Notes under the pieces: generated by a model
Databases searched by the model: none
Seen by the model: the letters and a program-made list of their open reading frames with translations, nothing else
Told to the model about the DNA's origin: nothing
Source: Phytohabitans maris
GTDB taxonomy: Bacteria; Actinomycetota; Actinomycetes; Mycobacteriales; Micromonosporaceae
Assembly (NCBI RefSeq): GCF_031085175.1
Contig: NZ_JAVHUY010000016.1
Location: 124,001 to 188,000, forward strand
Direction: 5' to 3'
DNA length: 64,000 bases
Part shown: positions 21,617-29,977 of the stretch, piece after piece
How positions within the stretch are numbered: position 1 is the stretch's first letter
Layout: each line of letters begins with the position of its first letter
Program-made: the position numbers and the translations under genes

Positions 21617-21826
21617 TGCTTACCGCGTCGCTCCCAGCGAGTGCTTACCGTGTCCCTCCTCGCGCGTTGCTTGCCGTGCCCGCTCCTTTGCGGTGCCCCT
21701 CCTGGCGTTGCCTCGCCGTGTCGCTCCTGGCGTTTGCCTCGCCGTGTCGCTTCCTGCGCGTGCTTGCGGTGTCGCTTGTTGTGCGCGCTGTCGCTGCTCG
21801 CGGGTGCTTACCGGGTCGCTCCCAGC
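21617..21826 (-). repeat. Degenerate tandem copies of the 3' end of the EccA-like gene
   Basis: Units of roughly 19-26 bp, most beginning TGCTTACCG or TGCCTCGCCG and then a TCGCTCC-like stretch, run from 21617 to the end of the EccA-like gene. The last unit (21805-21826) is the coding end LLGATR plus stop. The first unit (21617-21640) repeats the same LGATR-stop sequence almost exactly. The array therefore looks like expansion of the gene's own terminus past its stop codon. Confidence 0.7.
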
Positions 21827-23487
21827 AGGTCGTCGAGGACCAGAGTGCGCAGGTCGTCGCGGCTGGGCATGCGGCCGAGCGCGCGCAGCCGGCCGGACTG
21901 CACCTTGCGCATGCCCTCCAGCAGCTTGCGCGCCTCGCGCGCGTTGCCGAAGTTTTGGTCGCGCTCGATCTGCCCGAACCACTCCAGCAGCGCCTCGTCG
22001 AGCCCGGTGCCCAGCAGGTAGTCGTCGTTGCGGGCGATCCGCCGCACGATCAGCACCAGCTCGTCGGGCGAGTAGTTTTCGAACTCCAGCGTCTTGGCGA
22101 AGCGGGAGGCCAGGCCGGCGTTCGCGTCGAGGAAGTTGGCCATGTCGTCGGTGTATCCCGCGACGATCACGGCCACCTGGTCGCGGTGGTCCTCCATCAG
22201 CTTCACCAGCGTGTCGATGGCCTCCTGGCCGAAGTCGGCGCTGGTGCCGGCGGAGCGGGACAGCGTGTACGCCTCGTCGATGAAGAGGACGCCGCCCAGC
22301 GCCTGCTCGAAGACCGAGGTGGTCTTTTCCGCGGTGTGACCGATGTACTGCCCGACGAGGTCGCGGCGGGACACTTCCTTGAACTCGCCGCCCGGCAGCA
22401 CCCCCAGCGCCTTGAGCAGCTGGCCGTAGATGCGCGCGACCGTGGTCTTGCCGGTGCCGGGCGCGCCGGTGAAGACGAGGTGGTTGCTCGCGCCGCCGAC
22501 CGCGAGCCCGGCGCTGCGCCGCCACTCGTTGACCTGGATCTCGTCGATGAGCGCGCGGACCTCGGCCTTGACGCCCCCGAGGCCGATCATCGAGTCGAGC
22601 TCGGTGAGGAGCTTGTCGACCTTTTCCGTGTCCTGCTGCGCGAGGCCATCGGTGACGCCCGCGCCGACCTTGAGCTTGCCGGCGGTGTCGTCGGCCAGCC
22701 GGATCGTCGGCGTCGCGCCGTCCTCGACGTCGATGCCGGGCGAGGCGGTGCCCTCCACCCGGGTGCCTTCGACCAGGCCGCCGCACCCGCGCCCGAACGC
22801 GATGCCGACGCCCGACGTGTCGTGCACCCAGCTGTCGGTGATCGTGGGGGAGCTCTGGTGGGCCACGGAGATGCCCGCGTCGCCGGTGCCGGAGATGTCG
22901 CACCGCTCGATCGTGGGGCGGCCCGCCTGGTACACGTAGATGCCCCGGTATCCGCACCCGGCGACCGTGGTGTTGCGGATCGTGGGGTTGGCGCCCAGCC
23001 GCACGATGATGCCGTCGTCCGCGATGCCGCGGACCTCGCACTTGTCGAGCACGCCGCCGGAATCCTCGACCACGAAGCCGTACTGCCCGCCGGTCACCTT
23101 GACATCGGTGGCGGTCACCTGCCCGCCGTCGGTGACCGAGATGGCCCCCGCGTATCCGGCGCTTGCCTCGCACTTGCTGACCGTCAGGCGGGTGTTGGAC
23201 GCGGTGACGGCCGGGTAGTCGGCCGCCTTGAGCACCAGGCCCTCCAGCGTGACCTCGGCGCGGGAGGCGGCGACCGCCGGGCCGTGCGCCTCGCTCGCGT
23301 CGATGGTGACCGAGCCGGGCTCCTTGGCGGCGTTGATGGTGAGGCGGCGCCCCATCACCCGGATCGCCTCGGCGTAGGTGCCGGGCTCGACCGAGATGAC
23401 CGCACCGTCGGGAGCGACCTCTAGCGCGTCCTGGATTGTCGGATATGCCCCCGCTCGTTGCGAGGAAACCGTCAGTATGCGCGCCAT
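21808..23487 (-). CDS. eccA-like: EccA-like AAA+ ATPase fused to an N-terminal parallel beta-helix domain
   Basis: The 559-aa product starts at an ATG with GGGGAGGA upstream. Residues 1-280 are a right-handed beta-helix: repeated short strands such as [31 protein letters not shown]. Residues about 285-559 are a CbxX/CfqX-type AAA+ domain with GAPGTGKTT (Lys347), [11 protein letters not shown] and a [10 protein letters not shown] sensor helix. EccA proteins usually carry a helical TPR-like N-terminus that binds substrates; here a beta-helix takes its place. A substrate-chaperone role for the adjacent T7SS is inferred. Confidence 0.85.
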   Translation of the reverse strand: MARILTVSSQRAGAYPTIQDALEVAPDGAVISVEPGTYAEAIRVMGRRLTINAAKEPGSVTIDASEAHGPAVAASRAEVTLEGLVLKAADYPAVTASNTRLTVSKCEASAGYAGAISVTDGGQVTATDVKVTGGQYGFVVEDSGGVLDKCEVRGIADDGIIVRLGANPTIRNTTVAGCGYRGIYVYQAGRPTIERCDISGTGDAGISVAHQSSPTITDSWVHDTSGVGIAFGRGCGGLVEGTRVEGTASPGIDVEDGATPTIRLADDTAGKLKVGAGVTDGLAQQDTEKVDKLLTELDSMIGLGGVKAEVRALIDEIQVNEWRRSAGLAVGGASNHLVFTGAPGTGKTTVARIYGQLLKALGVLPGGEFKEVSRRDLVGQYIGHTAEKTTSVFEQALGGVLFIDEAYTLSRSAGTSADFGQEAIDTLVKLMEDHRDQVAVIVAGYTDDMANFLDANAGLASRFAKTLEFENYSPDELVLIVRRIARNDDYLLGTGLDEALLEWFGQIERDQNFGNAREARKLLEGMRKVQSGRLRALGRMPSRDDLRTLVLDDLLGATR

Positions 23488-23614
23488 GCTGTCCTCCCCG
23501 TGCCCCTTGGATGGGGATCGTAGCGACTGCGCCGCTCCCGCTGTAGGTGAGGCTCGGCGTGCGCGGCCCAGTCCGCCTTTGCCGGGACGGCGACCCAAGG
23601 GCATAACTCTGTGC

Positions 23615-23770
23615 ATGACCACGACTTTGCCGCTGGCCGATGTGCGAGATCGTCTCTCACCGATCGTCAACTCGGTCGAGACAACGCACGAGCGCGTTGT
23701 CATCACGAAGGATGGCCGTCCGTCGGCGGTGCTGATCTCCTGCGAGGACCTCGAATCGCTTGAGCCCTGA
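23615..23770 (+). CDS. Phd/YefM-type antitoxin
   Basis: A 51-aa product with the Phd/YefM pattern: [36 protein letters not shown]. This short form has the DNA-binding and dimer domain and only a stub of the toxin-neutralising tail (DLESLEP). The start ATG follows the divergent eccA-like promoter region. It ends 3 bp before the RelE-family toxin and should form one operon with it, autoregulated by the antitoxin and complex, as known for the family. Confidence 0.85.
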   Translation: MTTTLPLADVRDRLSPIVNSVETTHERVVITKDGRPSAVLISCEDLESLEP

Positions 23771-23773
23771 GGC

Positions 23774-24040
23774 GTGACCTACCGGGTGGAGTTCACCGGC
23801 GCTGCGCGCCGTGACATCGCGAAGCTTCCCGAACGCGTCGCCTGCGCGGTCCTGGAGTTTTGCGCAGGACCTTTGGCTAGGAATCCACACCGGGTCGGCA
23901 GGCCACTGATCGGCGATCTGACCGGACTTCATTCGGCGCGACGTGGGGAGTACCGCGTCATCTACGCCATCCATGACGACACAGTCCTGGTCGAGGTGGC
24001 CTACCTCCAACGTCGCTCGGACCTCCGCCGACCGCGCTGA
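23774..24040 (+). CDS. relE-like: RelE/ParE-family toxin
   Basis: The 88-aa product starts at GTG. It shows the RelE fold pattern: [51 protein letters not shown]. RelE toxins cut mRNA in the ribosome; the basic residues in the GEYRVIY region and the C-terminal YLQRR are kept, so it is probably active. It follows its antitoxin by 3 bp and ends 8 bp before the convergent msrB stop. Confidence 0.88.
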   Translation: MTYRVEFTGAARRDIAKLPERVACAVLEFCAGPLARNPHRVGRPLIGDLTGLHSARRGEYRVIYAIHDDTVLVEVAYLQRRSDLRRPR

Positions 24041-24048
24041 CGAGCTGG

Positions 24049-24468
24049 CTACCGCTCGCCGGTGGGCTCCAGCGTCAGGGAGATGCTGTTGATGCAGAAC
24101 CGCTGGTCGGTGGGCGTCGGGTAGCCCTCGCCCTCGAAGACGTGGCCAAGGTGGGAGTCGCAGCGCGCGCACCGCACCTCGGTGCGGACCATGCCGAGCG
24201 AACGGTCGACGATGTATCGCACGCGGTCTTCGGCCAGCGGGGTGAAGAACGACGGCCAGCCACAGTGCGAGTCGAACTTCGTGTCGCTGGAGAAGAGCTC
24301 CGCCCCGCAGGCGCGGCAGCGGTAGACACCCGTGGTCTTGGTGTCGACGTACTCCCCGGTCCAGGGCGCCTCGGTGCCGGCCTGGCGGAGTACGCGGTAC
24401 TCGTCGGGCGACAGGCGCACCCGCCACTCGTCGTCGGTGGTGGGCACGGTCATCTCGTGAGCAGCCAT
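24049..24468 (-). CDS. msrB: Peptide-methionine (R)-S-oxide reductase
   Basis: 139 aa. Reduces methionine-R-sulfoxide in proteins. Two CxxC zinc pairs (CRAC, CARC), the GWPSF substrate motif, and the catalytic Cys in RFCINSISL are all present. Full length for the family. A second in-frame Met six codons in is possible as the start. Divergent from the gene at 24548. Confidence 0.95.
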   Translation of the reverse strand: MAAHEMTVPTTDDEWRVRLSPDEYRVLRQAGTEAPWTGEYVDTKTTGVYRCRACGAELFSSDTKFDSHCGWPSFFTPLAEDRVRYIVDRSLGMVRTEVRCARCDSHLGHVFEGEGYPTPTDQRFCINSISLTLEPTGER

Positions 24469-24547
24469 GGCACCAACGGTACGACCGCATGGGGGTGAGT
24501 GGCCTCGCCCGTTGATTACCAACCGCTGACGGCATCGTTGACCAGGC

Positions 24548-25009
24548 GTGGGGGACGGATACGCCACGGTCAGCTTTCGGCCGACCTGGCGCCAGGCGAT
24601 CGGGCACGGGCTGCGCGCCGGCGTGGTCTGTGCGCCTGTCGCCCTCCTCGTCGCGTTTGTCATGCCGGCGGAGGTCCGGGCCGCCGTGCTGGTCGTGCTG
24701 CCGCTCGCGGCCGGGCTGGCCGGCATCGTCGCCGGTCGCCGGGGCGGGACCGAGATCGACGAATACGGCATCCGGCGCACGGTGCCCGCGCTGCCCGGCG
24801 TGGCCTCGTGGCGCCAGGTGGTGGACATCCGCCCCGAGCGGCGCCGCCGCCGCACGGTCGTCGCCGTGTATCTCGACACCGGCGAGACGCTCCGGCTGCC
24901 CGCACCCTACGACGGGCTGTGGCTGGCGCGGGACCCGTTTTTCGAGCGCCGGCTCTTTATGCTCGTGCACCTCTGGGAGACCCATCGCGACTGGAGCGTG
25001 CACAGCTGA
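24548..25009 (+). CDS. Small PH-domain-like membrane protein
   Basis: The 153-aa product starts at GTG. Two membrane helices near residues 25-65 ([34 protein letters not shown]) precede a beta-rich segment with [27 protein letters not shown], the usual bacterial PH-domain pattern. Function unknown; such proteins sit at the membrane. It lies 27 bp upstream of the LigD-type gene and may be co-transcribed. Confidence 0.7.
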   Translation: MGDGYATVSFRPTWRQAIGHGLRAGVVCAPVALLVAFVMPAEVRAAVLVVLPLAAGLAGIVAGRRGGTEIDEYGIRRTVPALPGVASWRQVVDIRPERRRRRTVVAVYLDTGETLRLPAPYDGLWLARDPFFERRLFMLVHLWETHRDWSVHS

Positions 25010-25036
25010 CCTGCGCAAAAGCAGTATGGTCGCGGC

Positions 25037-26068
25037 ATGAGTCCGAAGGCGAGCGCCGTCGAGGTCGAGGTCGCCGGCCACAAGGTGCGACTGAGCAGCC
25101 CTGACAAGGTCTACTTTCCGCAGCGCGGCTACACCAAGCACGACCTGTTCTCGTACTACCTCGCGGTGGGCGACGGCATCACCCGGGCCCTGCGCGACCG
25201 GCCCACGACCCTCCAGCGCTTTCCCGAGGGCATCGAGGGGGAGATGTTTTACCAGAAGCGGATCCCCACTCGCGGCGTGCCGCCGTGGGTGCAGACCGCG
25301 CGGATCACGTTTCCCAGCGGGCGGCCGGCCGACGAGCTCTGCCCGGCCGACCTGGCGCACGTGGCGTGGGCGGCCCAGCTCGGCACCGTGGTCTTTCACC
25401 CCTGGCCGGTGCGCAGGGCCGACCCGGACCACCCCGACGAGCTGCGGATCGACTTCGACCCCTCGCCGGGCACCGACTTCGGCCACGCGGTGAAGGCCGC
25501 CGGCGTGCTGCGCGAGGTGCTGGACGAGCTGGGCATCACCGGCTTTCCCAAGACGTCGGGCGGCCGGGGTGTGCACGTCTACGTGCGCATCCGGCCGGAG
25601 TGGGACTTCGTCGCCGTACGCCGGGGGGTGATCGCGCTGGCCCGCGAGGTGGAGCGCCGCCGCCCCGACCTGGTGACCACCTCGTGGTGGAAGGAGGAGC
25701 GGGGCGAGCGCGTCTTCGTCGACTTCAACCAGATGGCCCGCGACCGCACCATCGCCTGCGCCTACTCCCTGCGGGCCAACGCCCGCGCCACCGTCTCCAC
25801 CCCGGTCACCTGGGACGAACTGGGCGAGGTCGAGCCGGACGACTTCGACATCCGGACGATGCCCGAGCGCTTCGCGAAGATCGGCGACCCGCACGCGGCG
25901 ATCGACGACGAGGCCTTTGACATCTCGCCGCTGCTGGAGTGGTCGGAACGCGACGAGCGTGACGGCCAGGGCGACATGCCATATCCACCGGACCATCCGA
26001 AGATGCCCGGCGAGCCGCCCCGCGTCCAGCCCAGCCGCAAGAACGCCGCGAACTGGGAAACCGAATAG
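25037..26068 (+). CDS. LigD-type polymerase/primase domain protein (NHEJ)
   Basis: 343 aa, a stand-alone LigD polymerase domain. Seen: SPDKVYFPQ near the start, EGEMFYQKR, the catalytic acidic pair in LRIDFDPSPGTDF, the TSGGRGVHVYV loop, and SLRANARATVSTPVTWDEL. These enzymes fill gaps and add ribonucleotides at broken ends in Ku/ligase-dependent end joining. No Ku or ligase gene lies in the window. The C-terminal ~40 residues are a Pro-rich tail. Confidence 0.9.
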   Translation: MSPKASAVEVEVAGHKVRLSSPDKVYFPQRGYTKHDLFSYYLAVGDGITRALRDRPTTLQRFPEGIEGEMFYQKRIPTRGVPPWVQTARITFPSGRPADELCPADLAHVAWAAQLGTVVFHPWPVRRADPDHPDELRIDFDPSPGTDFGHAVKAAGVLREVLDELGITGFPKTSGGRGVHVYVRIRPEWDFVAVRRGVIALAREVERRRPDLVTTSWWKEERGERVFVDFNQMARDRTIACAYSLRANARATVSTPVTWDELGEVEPDDFDIRTMPERFAKIGDPHAAIDDEAFDISPLLEWSERDERDGQGDMPYPPDHPKMPGEPPRVQPSRKNAANWETE

Positions 26069-26145
26069 CGCGGTTACCGGGCTCCGGCCCCGCGTGCGAG
26101 CTCCCCGGCTCCCACGGTCTGACCCGGCGGGAGGTGGCGGCCCGG

Positions 26146-26334
26146 TCATGCCGGGCGCGGGTGACGTGCGGCCTCGCCGGCCACGCGCTGGCCCAGCCGG
26201 ATGAGGCCGTGGCCCGCGCGAGCGCGAAGTGAGCCGCTGCCGGCGAACACCGCGGCCCGGCGCGCATGTCGGGCCTGGTCCTGCAGGTCTCGGTCGTATG
26301 CCGTGATCCACATCGACGCGATCAGCGGATGCAT
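26146..26334 (-). CDS. Small conserved-looking protein
   Basis: A 62-aa frame starting MHPLIASMW with a good ribosome site (GGAGGG, about 8 nt upstream). It is Arg/Ala-rich with RDLQDQARHARRAAV, resembling short actinobacterial proteins of unknown role. It converges on the LigD-type gene and diverges from the CGNR gene. Coding is likely but unproven. Confidence 0.5.
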   Translation of the reverse strand: MHPLIASMWITAYDRDLQDQARHARRAAVFAGSGSLRARAGHGLIRLGQRVAGEAARHPRPA

Positions 26335-26366
26335 GGTGGCCGCCCTCCGACACTTGTGAAGACTCT

Positions 26367-26396
26367 TTGGTGGTGTCGCCCTGACGGTAGTAGGAT
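26367..26396 (+). promoter_or_regulatory. Candidate promoter of the CGNR gene
   Basis: TTGGTG (26367-26372) and TAGGAT (26391-26396) are separated by 18 bp, a reasonable sigma-70-type spacing. The -10 end lies about 33 bp before the proposed GTG start at 26430. Confidence 0.45.
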
Positions 26397-26429
26397 GTGG
26401 GTTACCGGTCAAGGCGGTTTGGGGGTGTC

Positions 26430-26996
26430 GTGGACGGCGGGGTTCCGGAGCAGCTGGTGTTGGTGGAGGCGTTCGCCAACACGCTCGACGTCGAGGAGGG
26501 CACCGACGAGCTGACCACGACCGAGCGGTTCCAGCGGTGGCTCTCCGCGCAGGGTCGGGAGGGGCCGGTGGCGCCGGCCGACCTCGACCTCGCGTGGCAG
26601 CTGCGCGCGGCGCTCCGGCTGGAGCTGTCCGCGCACGACACCGAGGCGCCGGCGGACGATGCCGTCGAGGCGCCGGCGGGAGATCCCCGGGCGGAGCTCG
26701 ACCGGCTCGCCGCCGGGCTGCCGCTGCGGGCCCGCTTCACCGAGGGCGGCATGGGGCTGGTGCCCACCGCCGATGGCGTGCCCGGCCTGCTCGCCGAGAT
26801 CGTGGCCGCGATGGTGCTCGCCGAGCGCGACGGCATCTGGTCGCGCCTCAAGATCTGCCGGGAGGGCACCTGCCAGTGGGCGTATTACGATCGCTCGAAA
26901 AACTCCTCGAAGTGCTGGTGCGGCGCCTCCTGCGGTAATCGCAACAAGACCCGCGCCTACCGCCAGCGCCGCGTCGTCGGCAGCGCCCGCGCCTGA
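26430..26996 (+). CDS. CGNR zinc-finger protein
   Basis: About 188 aa from the GTG at 26430 (an ATG at 26397 in the same frame is too close to the -10 to be preferred). The N-terminal part is the ABATE-type stress-linked domain. The C-terminus is a CGNR zinc finger: ICREGTCQWAYYDRSKN followed by CWCGASCGNRNKTRAYRQR from residue 162. These proteins are thought to bind nucleic acid and act as regulators; the target is unknown. Confidence 0.88.
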   Translation: MDGGVPEQLVLVEAFANTLDVEEGTDELTTTERFQRWLSAQGREGPVAPADLDLAWQLRAALRLELSAHDTEAPADDAVEAPAGDPRAELDRLAAGLPLRARFTEGGMGLVPTADGVPGLLAEIVAAMVLAERDGIWSRLKICREGTCQWAYYDRSKNSSKCWCGASCGNRNKTRAYRQRRVVGSARA

Positions 26997-27111
26997 CCCG
27001 CACGCTCCGGCGGCCGACCTCGGCCACCAACGGGCCGCCCCAACGCGGGGGCAAGGTTCTGGCGTTGGATCTGGAGACTTCGTGCGACCTGATCAGATCC
27101 AAAATCGCGAT

Positions 27112-27226
27112 CCGAGCTACCGCGACGTCCGCGGTGGTCCGGACCGTTGCGCGGGGTCCCCGGGGAGACGTGGAGCGCAGCGGAGCGTTTTCTTGGGGGT
27201 GCGTTCCCGCGGCCTCACCCTCCGCG
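27112..27226 (+). repeat. ~112-bp dispersed repeat arm, copy 2
   Basis: Near-identical to the reverse complement of 18936-19047. It runs from CCGAGCTACCGCGACG through GGTCCGGACC and GGGGTCCCCGGGG to CCTCACCCTCCGCG. Located 37 bp left of the 48-bp palindrome. Confidence 0.85.
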
Positions 27227-27263
27227 GTCCAAAACGCGTCACCAAGCCGCAATGCAGTGGGGC

Positions 27264-27311
27264 GATCGTGGCATCTGAGTGCCCCTCTGGAGGCACCTAC
27301 GTACCACGATC
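27264..27311. repeat. 48-bp palindromic element, copy 2
   Basis: Arms GATCGTGGCA and TACCACGATC (one mismatch) with an inner TGCCCC...GGCA stem. Exactly 48 bp, like copies 1 and 3. The outer arms are much better conserved than the loop. Confidence 0.8.
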
Positions 27312-27411
27312 TGATTCCTCGACCCGATGTCGATCAACTGCCCGGGCCGCCAAGCCGGGTGCGCGCGTATCCGCAAGCAGCCCGTCGAGGATCCACCGAT
27401 CGAAACAAGCC

Positions 27412-27885
27412 TCAAGAGAGCGCCAACTTCATCCCCTCGTGCGACGCGGCGAAGCCGAGCGAGGCGTAGAAGCGGTGCGCGTCCACGCGGCGCTTGTCGG
27501 TCGTGAGCTGGACCAGCCGGCAGCCTCGCGCGCGGGCCTGGTCGACCGCCCACTGGATCATCCGGCGTCCCAGCCCGCGGCCGCGTTGGTCGGCGCGGAT
27601 GCGCACCGCTTCGATCTGGAGGCGCTCGCCGCCCCGCTGGCTGAGCGACGGGATGTACGTGAGCTGCATCGTGCCGACCACCTCGCCGGCCCGGTCGGCC
27701 ACCACCAGCGTGTTGCGCGGGTCGGCGTCGATCTGGTCGAAGGCCGCCGTGTAATCCGGATCGCCGGCCGACTCCCGCGCCGCGCCGAGCGGGTCGTCGG
27801 CGAGCATCGCCAGGATGGCGGGCAGGTCGGCACGGGTGGCGGTGCGGAAAGCCAGTTCACCCGCGCCGGATGCGAGATCAACCAC
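27412..27885 (-). CDS. GNAT-family N-acetyltransferase
   Basis: 157 aa from a GTG at 27885, preceded by GGGTGGG. The acetyl-CoA-binding motif A is clear: IEAVRIRADQRGRGLGRRMIQWAV; then LVQLTTDKRRVDAHRFYASLGF. The substrate cannot be told from sequence. It stands alone between a repeat-bearing junction and a divergent potassium channel gene. Confidence 0.88.
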   Translation of the reverse strand: MVDLASGAGELAFRTATRADLPAILAMLADDPLGAARESAGDPDYTAAFDQIDADPRNTLVVADRAGEVVGTMQLTYIPSLSQRGGERLQIEAVRIRADQRGRGLGRRMIQWAVDQARARGCRLVQLTTDKRRVDAHRFYASLGFAASHEGMKLALS

Positions 27886-27951
27886 GCGACCCACCCTACG
27901 GCCGAACCGCCGATGGCTGGGAGCGATCAACAGCCGGCATCATGATGCGCC

Positions 27952-28386
27952 ATGAAGCTGCTGCTGTGGCCGTTTCGCCTGCTCTACCGTTTTCTGGTGT
28001 GGCTGGCCAACTCGCCGCCGACACTCATGCTCGCCTATCTGGGCCTCATCGTCGTCAGCGGTGCCATCTACAGCGTCACCGAAGACAAGAGCGCGGGCGA
28101 CTCGGTCTGGTGGGCGGTCGTGACGGCGTCGACGGTGGGCTACGGCGACACGTACCCGACGACGTGGGCCGGACGCGTGCTCGCCGGCCTGCTGATCTCC
28201 ACGATGGTGCTGCTGGTGATCCCGCTGATCACGGCGCACTTCGCGAGCAAGCTCATCGTGGACGCGGACGCGTTTCGCCACGAGGAGCAGGAGGAGATCA
28301 AGCAAAACCTCCGGGCGATCCGGGCGATGCTGGACGACATCACCGCGGGCAGCGCAGCCCCGCCTGCGGCGCCTCCAGATCGATGA
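27952..28386 (+). CDS. Two-helix potassium channel
   Basis: 144 aa with one helix before (LAYLGLIVVSGAIY) and one after (VLAGLLISTMVLLVIPLI) a pore loop carrying the selectivity filter TVGYGD at residues 61-66. This is the KcsA/Ion_trans_2 plan. The acidic and basic C-terminal helix (EEQEEIKQNLRAIRAMLDD) likely forms a tetrameric coiled coil. Its last 47 bp overlap the convergent peptidase gene. Confidence 0.92.
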   Translation: MKLLLWPFRLLYRFLVWLANSPPTLMLAYLGLIVVSGAIYSVTEDKSAGDSVWWAVVTASTVGYGDTYPTTWAGRVLAGLLISTMVLLVIPLITAHFASKLIVDADAFRHEEQEEIKQNLRAIRAMLDDITAGSAAPPAAPPDR

Positions 28387-29899
28387 GGTACCGGTCGACC
28401 GCCCGGGTCACGCACTCGGTCTGCGGGTACGCGGTGTGGCCCTCGCCCTCCCAGGTCAGCACCACGCCCACCCCGAGCATGTCGGCGAGCTTGGCGGTCT
28501 GCTCGTACGGCGTGGCCGGGTCGCCGGTGGTCCCCACGACCACGATCGGCGGCGCGCCCTTCGCCTCGCCGGTCGGGTAGGGGTCGCGCTCGCCCGGCCA
28601 GTACGCGCACGGGAGCATGCCCACCGCCAGCGCCGCCCCGAAGAGCGGGTACTTCGCGCGCCACTGCGACTGGTACGAGCGGACCTGCTTGAGCGTCGGC
28701 TTGGCGGTGGAGTCGGCGCAGTTGACCGCGAGGTTGGCGTCGAAGAGGTTGGAGTAGTGGCCGCCGCTGTCCCGCTCGGCGTACGAGTCGGCCAGCTCGA
28801 AGACCGCCGCCGCGTCGCCGCGCCGCAGGTCGTCGACCGCGGTGGCCAGCTCCTGCCAGCCCTGCTCGGTGTAGAGCGACGAGATCACCGCGTAGAAGAC
28901 CCAGCCCGCCGTGGCCTCGCGGCCGTCGCTGCCGCGTACCGGAGAGACCCTTGCCTTTTCGATCGCGTCCGTGACGGCGCCGCGGGCATCCGGCCCGATC
29001 GGACAGCGCCCGCGGGTCTGCTCGCACCAGTTGGTGAAGTTGGTGAACGCCCGCTCGAAGCCCTTGGCCTGGCTCTCCGAGCCGGCGACCATGTCCTGCC
29101 CGGGGTCGACCGCGCCGTCGAGCACGAGCGCGCGGATCTTGCTGGGGAAGAGCTGGGCGTAGGTCGCGCCGAGCAGCGTGCCGTACGAGTACCCGAGGTA
29201 GGTCAGTTTTTCGTCGCCCACCGCCGCGCGGACCGCGTCCATGTCGCGGGCGGCCTGCTCGGTGGAGAAGAGGGTGAGCCGGTCGCCGTACTTCGCGCCG
29301 CACCCGTCGCCGACCCGCTTGTTGATCGCCACGACCTCGTCGAACTCGCCCTGGGTGTCCGGGTCGGGGTCGGCGCCGAACGTCGCGTCGAGGTCGGCGT
29401 CGGAGATGCACTCGACCGGCGACGAGCGGGCCACGCCGCGCGGGTCGAAGCCGACGATGTCGAAGCGCTCGGTGATCTCGTCGGGCAGCCCGCCGAACGC
29501 GGCGCCGAACGACAGGTACACGGCGGTGTCGATGCCCGACCCGCCCGGGCCGCCGGGGTTGACCACCAGCGAGCCGATCCGGTCCTGCTGGCGGTTGGAG
29601 CGGGCCCGCAGCAGCGCGATCTCGAACGTGCCGCTGCCGCCCGGGTCGGCCCAGTCCTGCGGGACGGCGACGCTGGCGCACTCGTACCGCATGCCGGGCG
29701 CGCTGCGCCCCACCAGGTCCTCCGGCACGTCCGGGCAGGGCCGCCAGATCGCGGCCTCACCCGAGGCGGCGGGGCCGGGCGACGGGTCTCCCTCGGCCGC
29801 GCCGTCCGTGTTCGGCGCGTACACCGGGAGCGTGCAGCCGGCGGCCAGGAGGGCACCTGCGACAAGACCGGTCAAAACCCGGCGTTGGGTGCGAGCCAC
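28340..29899 (-). CDS. Secreted tripeptidyl aminopeptidase-like alpha/beta hydrolase (lipoprotein)
   Basis: 519 aa. A lipoprotein signal (LVAGALLAAGC) anchors it outside the membrane. The alpha/beta-hydrolase core has the oxyanion GGPGGSG, the nucleophile elbow GYSYG with Ser238, and the C-terminal TAP-like domain with GDPATPYE and GEGHTAYPQ carrying the likely Asp and His. This matches actinobacterial SlpD/SlpE and tripeptidyl aminopeptidases, which remove N-terminal tripeptides from secreted proteins or peptides. Confidence 0.9.
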   Translation of the reverse strand: MARTQRRVLTGLVAGALLAAGCTLPVYAPNTDGAAEGDPSPGPAASGEAAIWRPCPDVPEDLVGRSAPGMRYECASVAVPQDWADPGGSGTFEIALLRARSNRQQDRIGSLVVNPGGPGGSGIDTAVYLSFGAAFGGLPDEITERFDIVGFDPRGVARSSPVECISDADLDATFGADPDPDTQGEFDEVVAINKRVGDGCGAKYGDRLTLFSTEQAARDMDAVRAAVGDEKLTYLGYSYGTLLGATYAQLFPSKIRALVLDGAVDPGQDMVAGSESQAKGFERAFTNFTNWCEQTRGRCPIGPDARGAVTDAIEKARVSPVRGSDGREATAGWVFYAVISSLYTEQGWQELATAVDDLRRGDAAAVFELADSYAERDSGGHYSNLFDANLAVNCADSTAKPTLKQVRSYQSQWRAKYPLFGAALAVGMLPCAYWPGERDPYPTGEAKGAPPIVVVGTTGDPATPYEQTAKLADMLGVGVVLTWEGEGHTAYPQTECVTRAVDRYLIDLEAPQAGLRCPR

Positions 29900-29977
29900 C
29901 CGGCTAGGCTACCCGTCCGCTGGCCGGTACCTCGTCCACGTCGAAGCGGACGGGCCGGTCGAGTTGCTCGTAAATAC

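Larger units (their letters stand above)
26997..27411. other. Convergent intergenic region with structured repeats, no gene
   Basis: 415 bp between the convergent CGNR and GNAT genes. No credible coding frame. It holds the second copies of the ~112-bp arm (27112-27226) and the 48-bp palindrome (27264-27311). Their order is inverted relative to the junction after eccC. Confidence 0.85.

Noticed and set aside
21617-21826. Possible CRISPR array or IS end
   Set aside because: Units are degenerate and contiguous, no unique spacers, and they match the adjacent gene's 3' end.
23657-26353. 898-aa minus-strand open frame
   Set aside because: It runs across the RelE toxin, msrB, the PH-like and LigD-type genes; only the msrB part on its own frame is real. 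The product is low-complexity.
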